Shown here piece after piece: positions 58,116-64,000 of a stretch of DNA of 64,000 nt. Origin of the DNA: Neonectria sp. B-13 (lineage: Eukaryota > Ascomycota > Sordariomycetes > Hypocreales > Nectriaceae); the NCBI GenBank assembly GCA_002682825.1, contig NOKP01000003.1, forward strand, positions 2,356,001 to 2,420,000, given 5' to 3'. Every line of letters begins with the position of its first letter. Within the stretch, counting starts at the first letter, position 1. Under the pieces are notes generated by a model, which saw only the letters and a program-made list of their open reading frames with translations, ran no database searches and had not been told where the DNA came from. The translations under genes and the position numbers were made by a program.

Positions 58116-58769
58116 TCACAAATACTTTCTCCCCGCCGCCGCCACCCTCGTCCGGAATATAGGACTCTTAACTTCCATGTTGGCCTTGTAGAAGGGACTC
58201 ATGATAGCCTTGACCCAGTTCTCGTACACTTCGGTGAAGAACATCTTGATGGCCTCCTCGGTTGCCGGGCTTGTAGGATTGGCGCCGATGGCCGTCGATG
58301 ACCGTGACGAGCTGCTGGACGTCGGGACGATGGGCTGATGTAGCAGGAGGAACTTGACGTTGCCGGCGGTGACGAAGCAGGAGATGTAGTTGTTGAAGAA
58401 CTTGTCGATACATTTGAGGTACCTGGTTGCGCAGAGAGAAAGGAGGGTTAGCTGTGTCAAGGAGAACCATATGCTGTGTTGCGCTTATGTTCTGGGGCTG
58501 GCTTGTGCTGGATAGACTGCCTTTCTCGGATGTCACCCCATACAGACTTGCGATAGGCATGATAGGAGTATGATGGCAACTCACATCTGGCCATGCGACC
58601 ACTGCACCTCCTCGGCGATATCCAAACTCGAATGCATGATGAACTGGTTCAGGTGCCGGACCTGGTCGGTGAAGCGCGACTGGCCGTCGCCGCCCTGTTT
58701 GGAGGTTCCAAACTCATACTCGAACAGCGGGTTGTCTTGGCTGCCGACAATGGCAAAGTAGTAGCTCAT
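58116..58769 (-). CDS. TRS20: TRAPP complex subunit TRS20 (TRAPPC2/sedlin)
   Basis: Two exons (58769-58585 and 58422-58116; 162-bp intron that splits a Met codon), 163 aa. It is a longin-fold subunit of the TRAPP tethering and Rab-GEF complexes in ER-to-Golgi and intra-Golgi traffic. The start MSYYFAIVGSQDNPLFEYEF is the sedlin signature. It is followed by QFIMHSSLDIAEE and, after the intron, YLKCIDKFFNNYISCFVTAG, VKFLLLHQ and a C-terminal helix FFTEVYENWVKAIMSPFY. A short Ser-rich insert (SSSSSRSS) occurs in a loop. It is divergent from MRPL31 (368 bp between starts). Confidence 0.94.
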
Positions 58770-59137
58770 CGTGCTGCGCTCCGCATCGGCGGCCGGGTTC
58801 GGGCTGGGCGGTCTCCTTTGTCGTCGTGGTGTTTGGCGATGGCTACGTCCGATTCGTTCCCGTCGTTCTGCGCTCGCTGGGTCGGATAGCTGTTCAGCCA
58901 CTGTACGTGTACCTCTTCAGTGGTCCCTTACTCAGTCCCCCCACTGAACCCCACCGGGTTCGGGGCTCACAATGTTCCGCTCCACCCACCACCCAGGGTC
59001 CCAACAAGCGCTGGGCGGCAGTCCGTGGCGCGGCTCCGTCTCCCCAATGGCCGCAGCCGACAAGCTGGGAAAAAGTTCACGTCAATCCCGCAAACCTCAC
59101 GCCCAAAACCCGCCTTCCGCAGACGAACCAGCCCACC
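58770..59137. promoter_or_regulatory. Divergent promoter region TRS20 / MRPL31
   Basis: These 368 bp must contain the promoters and leaders of both genes. No specific regulatory motif is called. Confidence 0.45.
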
Positions 59138-59532
59138 ATGTTCGGCCCATTCCGCATCACGAACCCACTGTCGGGCGGCCTTCTGTGGAAGATCCCCTGG
59201 CGGATGTCCAAGTTTCAGAAGCGCCGCCACCGCATGCGCCTCCGTGCTGTCGACAGCGTCGTAGCGACCGTTGACGCCGCCCTCGCCAAGAACGGCCAGA
59301 CTCTCGAGGCCCTCGAGCGATGGAAGGCCGATATGCCCACTGAGGCGGAGATGCTGCCCAGGGACAAGTACACTATGTTCGACAGGAATGCCAAGCGCTA
59401 CCGCAAGGGCATTCATAGTACGTTTGAGCTCCAGGAGCTGGGGAGGATATCGGGTGGAAGTACTGACAATCCGGAACAGAATTGCCCAAGTGGACGAGAG
59501 TTTCGCAGCGAATCAACCCCCCCGGTTACTAG
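59138..59532 (+). CDS. MRPL31: Mitochondrial large-subunit ribosomal protein MRPL31 (mL60)
   Basis: Two exons (59138-59417, 59480-59532; 62-bp intron), 110 aa. It is a fungal-specific protein of the mitochondrial 54S subunit. The start MFGPFRITNPLSGGLLWKIPWRMS matches the family closely. It is followed by a very basic segment (KFQKRRHRMRLRAVDSVV) and MFDRNAKRYRKGIHKLPKWTR, and it ends RINPPGY. The last exon is 17 codons. There is no cleavable presequence apparent beyond the basic N-terminus. Confidence 0.9.
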
Positions 59533-59902
59533 GATGGACAAAGACAGACGGAAGAGGGACTTTGGCGAGTTGCGAATCGAATGGGAATCGGCGCACAATG
59601 CACTTATCTTACGGCGGAGCGGTTCCATGTACAACACATTGTTTCAACTACGAAGCACAACATCTCATGACACATACGCTGCTGAGATATCACGGCACGA
59701 AGACGTGGACGGCGATCCCATACGCAGTGTAGAATTAGACCAGGGCGCTCATTGCATGCTGAATGGGGAAGAGGCCGACCAAGGATCGAGTATAACAAGA
59801 CAACGTAGACCATATAGCCCTGGCACTACCAAAAACGACAAAACTACTTTTTCTACTTCAAGGGTATCAATTCCCACGAACACCCCCAGCTGTAAATTCC
59901 CT
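59533..59902. other. Convergent 3' region MRPL31 / CBC2
   Basis: The 370 bp between facing stops lie within a plus-strand open frame that continues from MRPL31 unspliced reading, but this has no family resemblance. They should contain the two 3' UTRs. Confidence 0.45.
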
Positions 59903-60566
59903 TTACCTGGGCGGTTTGACCTCCTCCTCGTAGGTGCTCGTCGGCTCATGCTGTATCGCCCTACCCACTCCGCCGCGGCCCTCGTCAAAGTCCTCGCGGT
60001 ACTCGTCGCGGACCTGGCCACCTGACTTGCCACGGCCGTACTGTCGACCCTCCTCAAAGCCCGGGTCAAGATCAGTGCGGATAACGCGCTCGTCGAGCTT
60101 GGTGCCTCCAATGTACTTCATGCAGTCGAGGGCATCCTGGTGGGTGAAGTACTCGACGAAGCAGAAGCCGCAGGGCGTCTTGTTGAACCGATCGAGGCCC
60201 ATGACGAGGCGCTTGATCTCGCCGCACTTTGAGAAGAGCTCGTAGACCTGCTCTTCGGTCGTGTAGAAGGACCTGCGAAGGGGATGGGGCGGTTAGCTTT
60301 TGTCGTCTTTGTGGGGCGCTTCATGGAGAGAGAAACGCACAGGTTGCCGACGTAGAGGGTCGTGGCGTGGGCCAGAGGGTCGACCGCAGGCTCTGGGGGT
60401 GGCTCGGCGTGTTCATCGTCGTCGCGATCGCGTCTTCGCTTGTTCTGAGAGGGTGTGAGTACTTGCGCAATGGGAGGCGAATATGAGGATGAGGGTGGAA
60501 TACGCGGCTCTGGTAGTAGGCGCTGGGCCTGTCGAGGCGCTCGACGGTGCTGCGGACGGGTCTCAT
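59903..60566 (-). CDS. CBC2: Nuclear cap-binding complex small subunit CBC2 (CBP20/NCBP2)
   Basis: Three exons (60566-60504, 60444-60341, 60272-59903), 178 aa. It is the m7G-cap-binding RRM subunit that works with CBP80 in splicing, 3' processing and export. The N-terminus [16 protein letters not shown] contains the family motif with the cap-stacking Tyr. The RRM is complete: RNP2 LYVGNL (split by intron 2), [20 protein letters not shown], and RNP1 CGFCFVEY (residues 90-97). It is followed by DDRVIRTD-like [14 protein letters not shown] and the Arg/Gly C-terminal arm [18 protein letters not shown]. The length is close to human NCBP2 (156 aa). It is divergent from NUP82 (547 bp). Confidence 0.95.
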
Positions 60567-61113
60567 CGCGTTATGGATTGGGGTGATGCTGGCTCTGTGA
60601 GTGTAGGTAGAGCCTCTACTTTGAGAGAACGCGGAACGAAGTTGTACGGATTGAGTGCAGCAGCGCTGAGCTCGATGATCCTTTGTGGTGTTGCAGGCTC
60701 GCGAGGCTGGCCTGGAGCTTGGCGATCCGGCGGGTCTAGGCGCTCATGCGGCTGTTCAGGCCTGGGAACCTATGGCGACGGGTGCTTCTTGCGTGGCTGT
60801 GGAGCTGTACCTGCCGCTGAGCCACAGGCGGCTACAGGGGGGACGCCCGCCCTTGGCACTAGCAACCGGTCCCGACAGCAACCACGACGCTTTTTGCGTA
60901 CCAACCTCCCAAAGATTCCGTCAGCCTTGTCCAGCAGCTTTCACACTTTGACATCTAAAACAAAACATCGACATAGCTCACTGCGCGTCGCTATTCACGC
61001 CAGAACAACCTCCTACCGCCTCACCCGAAGCTCCAGGGAGCACACTCGAACCCACGGACGACGCCCCTTACAGACCCTGAGTTGTCTTGCCCTCTTAGAG
61101 GCGCTCTTTCGCC
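60567..61113. promoter_or_regulatory. Divergent promoter region CBC2 / NUP82
   Basis: The 547 bp between opposite start codons contain both promoters. No coding sequence is supported. Confidence 0.45.
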
Positions 61114-63831
61114 ATGCCCAAGGTCAAGAGCTATTCGGCCGCTTGGCTGTCCAGCAACGCCCCCGGCCACCGGCTGTTTGAGCCGGCCCCCGAGACGTCC
61201 AGGTCGCGCAGCCTCGACCCTGCCTACGGATCTAAGAAGAAGCCCATCGCCGGCCCGCGCCGTACGATTGCTCGCCGTGGCACCGAGGTGTTCGTTGCCG
61301 TCGGGCGCGAGATCCGCTGGAGTGACCTGGCGTACTTGAAGGAGAACTGGGCGGCGAGCCGACATTCCAGGAGTAAGTCGGGCCAGGGCATTCGGGTCAA
61401 GCGCGAGGATTCGTTCCAGTCAGCAGACGGAGATGCTGCCTTGGAGTCGGCAGCTGGATTGAGGGTTAGTCGGGATTTTGATCATCCAATTTGAGCACCG
61501 TGATACTCACCAAGTAAACAGACCATCAAAACGCCCGTGGCCGACGACATTCGACAACTCATCATTTCTCCCAACTCAAACTACCTTGCGATTCTCACAA
61601 CCCACACGGTGCACATCTGTGTTCTACCTGATCCTTCGCACTTGACGAGTGAAGATGCTGGACCTCTCAAGCCCAAGATCTTCACTCTGGGACCGACCAC
61701 TCATGTCACCTCTCGATCTCCCATCGTGTCCGCCATGTGGCACCCGCTGGGAGTGAACGGCTCTTGCATTGTCACCGTCACTGCCGATGCCATTGTGCGA
61801 GTTTGGGAACTCTCCTCTACCGACCGGTGGTCGTTCGACTCTCCCACCACCTCGGTTGATCTGAAGAAGTTGGTGGATGGTACGACGCTCGACCAGGACT
61901 TCTCTGCCTCGGCCTCGGCCACTAACAAGTCCTTTTCCCCCGATTCGTTCGAGATGGAGGTTGCTGCAGCTAGCTTCTCTACTAAAGGAGCTGGCGGATG
62001 GAACCCGATGACTTTGTGGGTGGCCATGCGAGAGGGTGACGTTTACGCACTTTGCCCGCTGCTGCCTCAGAAATGGGCGCCGCCGCCCACTCTGATCCCG
62101 TCTCTCTCGGTATCGATTGTCACCACGGTTGCCAGTATCGAGGACGACCCCGATATTGGGGAGCAGGAGAAGCTTCTTGCCCAGCAGCAGCTAGAGTGGA
62201 TGGGCGAGCTTGACTCTCAAGAACCACAGATTATTGAGGGCCGTATTGGAGACCCGATTACCGAGATTTATACTCGGCCTTCTCGCCCGGGTGTTATCCC
62301 TCGTCTTCAGGGCCCTTTCGAGCTGCAGTCGGACCCCGAGACTGGCGACGAGCTGGACACCTCAATCACCGACATCTTGGTCATTGGAAAGAAGACGGAA
62401 ACCGAGGAGCTCATGATGGGCGAGGAGGAAGACCTAGACATGGACGACGGCGACCAGGAGGGCCTGTCTCTTGCAGTAATTTGTCTGCTCTCGACGAGTG
62501 GCCAAGTTCGCGTCTACTTGGATCTTGAGGGCGTGCAAGCCCAGTGGCTGCCACCCAAGAACAGGTCTAAGCTCGGCCGTCTCTTGGCCGAGTCCGAACC
62601 CCCTTCTCTCCTCTCCTTCCAGGCCATTGACACCATGAGCCCTGTCGAGGTCAACGAGGAGAGCTGGCCCGTGTTTAGTTCGGACGTCATGTCTCGCTAC
62701 AGCTTCTTTGTCACCCACCATGCAGCCATCACCTTCATTTCGCTGACCTCGTGGATCTTCCGGCTGGAGAGCGAGCTCAACGGGGACTCGGAAGCCGGTA
62801 CGGATTTCAGAATCGGACTACTGGTCAACTCGCAGTCTTCGAGAGATAGACTCTACTCGCAGCCAACTGCCGACGTTGCAGTCCCCTTGGCAGCCGCTAA
62901 TGTCATCCGGGACCCTGATGTTGGGTATTTCCTCCTATCAGCCACGCCTTATGACCCGATTGCCTTGACTTTCGAGACACCCGAGGTCGATCTTGCCCCT
63001 ATCCGACAGGAAAGCCCTGTATATGAACGGGAAGCGAGCATGGCGCCCCTGGACTTTTACGAACCACGCCCGGTATTCAACCCATCTCATGCGTTTGACG
63101 AGGGATCGGCGTTGCCCACGTTGCTAGAGCGGCTTCGCACGTCGCGTCACAAGACGGTGGTAAATCAGGAAGTGAGGCTGAGCCCCCTGACTCTCCAGAT
63201 ATTTACCGACGCACATAAGGTCTTGGCGGATGAGACGCATCGGCTGGGGATGGCGGCGGCGGAGGTGTTCCGCCGGTGTGAGCTGTTGCAGACGGAACTG
63301 AAGCAGCAGGTCATGAAAGCCAATGAGGTCAAGGGCAAGATCGACACAATCAATGGAGCGCATCGGGATGGGGAGGCTGACAATGCCATGTACGATCGGC
63401 GAATCGTGGCGGCAAGAGATCGTCAAGGAGCGCTTGCACAACGGCTGGAGAACCTGCGGAAGATTGTAGGCAAGGCGACCACTCGGGACTTGTCTTCCAA
63501 GGAACGCGCGTTTGTGGAGGAGGTGCGGACGCTAGAGGCGAGTGTGTCGGCACCTGGACCCGGAGAAGCGGCGGCAAACAAGGCACAGTCGTCGAAGCAG
63601 CTATGGAAGCGTCTATCAGATGTGAAGCGACTACAGGAAGAACTAGCGGCGGAGGTGGAGGCGCTCAAGAAGGCTGAAGAGGGAGATGGCCCTGCGCCGC
63701 CGGCCGAGCTGAGGATCCCGCAGGATATCCGACGAGCGAAGATGCAGCAAGTCCAAGGGCTGCTCTCGCGCGAGACGGCATTGGTCGAGGCGGTTACGGC
63801 GCGACTTGAGCGGCTCCAGACCAATTACTGA
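61114..63831 (+). CDS. NUP82: Nucleoporin NUP82 (NUP88-type, cytoplasmic face of the pore)
   Basis: Two exons (61114-61464, 61522-63831; 57-bp intron containing an in-frame stop), 886 aa. It is a component of the Nup82-Nup159-Nsp1 subcomplex at the cytoplasmic side of the nuclear pore, needed for mRNP export. The start MPKVKSYSAAWLSSNAPGHRLF is conserved. An N-terminal beta-propeller follows with IRQLIISPNSNYLAILTTHTV, SAMWHPLG and DAIVRVWELSS. Charged helices predicted to form coiled coils occupy about residues 660-886 (ETHRLGMAAAEVFRRCELLQ and AEVEALKKAEE). The protein ends at TNY. It pairs head-to-head with the cap-binding CBC2 gene. Confidence 0.93.
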
Positions 63832-64000
63832 AGCAACTATGTAAGATACCTTTAGAATATAAGATGACCATGGTTTGCCCCCGTCACGGTGTCCTTGATT
63901 CCCGGCTCACTATGCCTAGCCACGACGGAGTATTATGTATTATCCGGACAAGCAAGACCTTGCTTACTCGACGCGACTTGATTTCTTTCTTTGGACAAGA
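63832..64000. other. 3' flank of NUP82 at the window edge
   Basis: This is a short A/T-richer stretch after the NUP82 stop, presumably its 3' UTR. Nothing else is seen. Confidence 0.4.

Noticed and set aside
58826..60025. 399-codon plus-strand open frame spanning MRPL31
   Set aside because: Only the MRPL31 part in the middle has homology. Upstream is the divergent promoter and downstream is reading through the intron. The spliced 110-aa MRPL31 explains it.

Overview
The window is nuclear DNA of a filamentous ascomycete (Pezizomycotina, most likely a Sordariomycete). Introns are short (mostly 50-120 bp) with GTRNGT donors and CTAAC-type branch sites. The histone H4 gene carries two introns. 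The gene set is a fungal housekeeping set with filamentous-fungal versions: a BimB-size separase, a BimA/APC3 protein, and a GlcNAc-induced DUF3605-type protein. I read 23 supported protein-coding genes plus one weak partial candidate at the left edge. I saw no tRNA or rRNA gene, no intact transposon, no CRISPR array and no secondary-metabolite cluster.

Layout. 1-14 kb: ARL3-type GTPase (+), exosome subunit RRP45 (-), splicing factor CWC15 (+), D-xylulokinase (-), a mitochondrial-type CDF metal transporter (-), a mitochondrial-type sirtuin (+) and a small mitochondrial membrane protein (-). 14-20.4 kb: separase. 20.4-26.8 kb: a stretch without a recognisable gene, ending at a large Zn2Cys6 transcription factor (26.8-30.2 kb). 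31-43 kb: ribosome-biogenesis factor KRI1 (-), a Rab5-class GTPase (+), an RBBP6-like RING protein with RGG and Arg/Asp-rich tail (+) and phosphatidylinositol 4-kinase PIK1 (-). 44-52 kb: NC2-alpha (-), a membrane-anchored alpha/beta hydrolase (-), the DUF3605/GIG1-like protein (+) and SND2/TMEM208 (-). 53-64 kb: CDC27/APC3 (+), histone H4 (+), TRAPP subunit TRS20 (-), mitochondrial ribosomal protein MRPL31/mL60 (+), cap-binding subunit CBC2 (-) and nucleoporin NUP82 (+).

Strands alternate often, giving compact divergent promoters (RRP45/CWC15, TRS20/MRPL31, CBC2/NUP82, separase/DUF5321-like) and tight convergent ends (35, 54 and 72 bp between stop codons). There is no operon logic, but some neighbours share themes. 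Separase and APC3 act in the same anaphase pathway 33 kb apart. ARL3, Rab5, PIK1 and TRS20 all serve Golgi/endosome traffic. CBC2 and NUP82 serve mRNA cap binding and nuclear export.

I found no convincing undescribed multi-gene system. The items most worth a second look are a GC-AG intron in xylulokinase, a stop-free 57-bp intron in CDC27, an RBBP6-type RING protein lacking the DWNN domain, several intergenic tandem arrays with 10-12 bp periods, and the 6.4-kb region ahead of the Zn2Cys6 gene.
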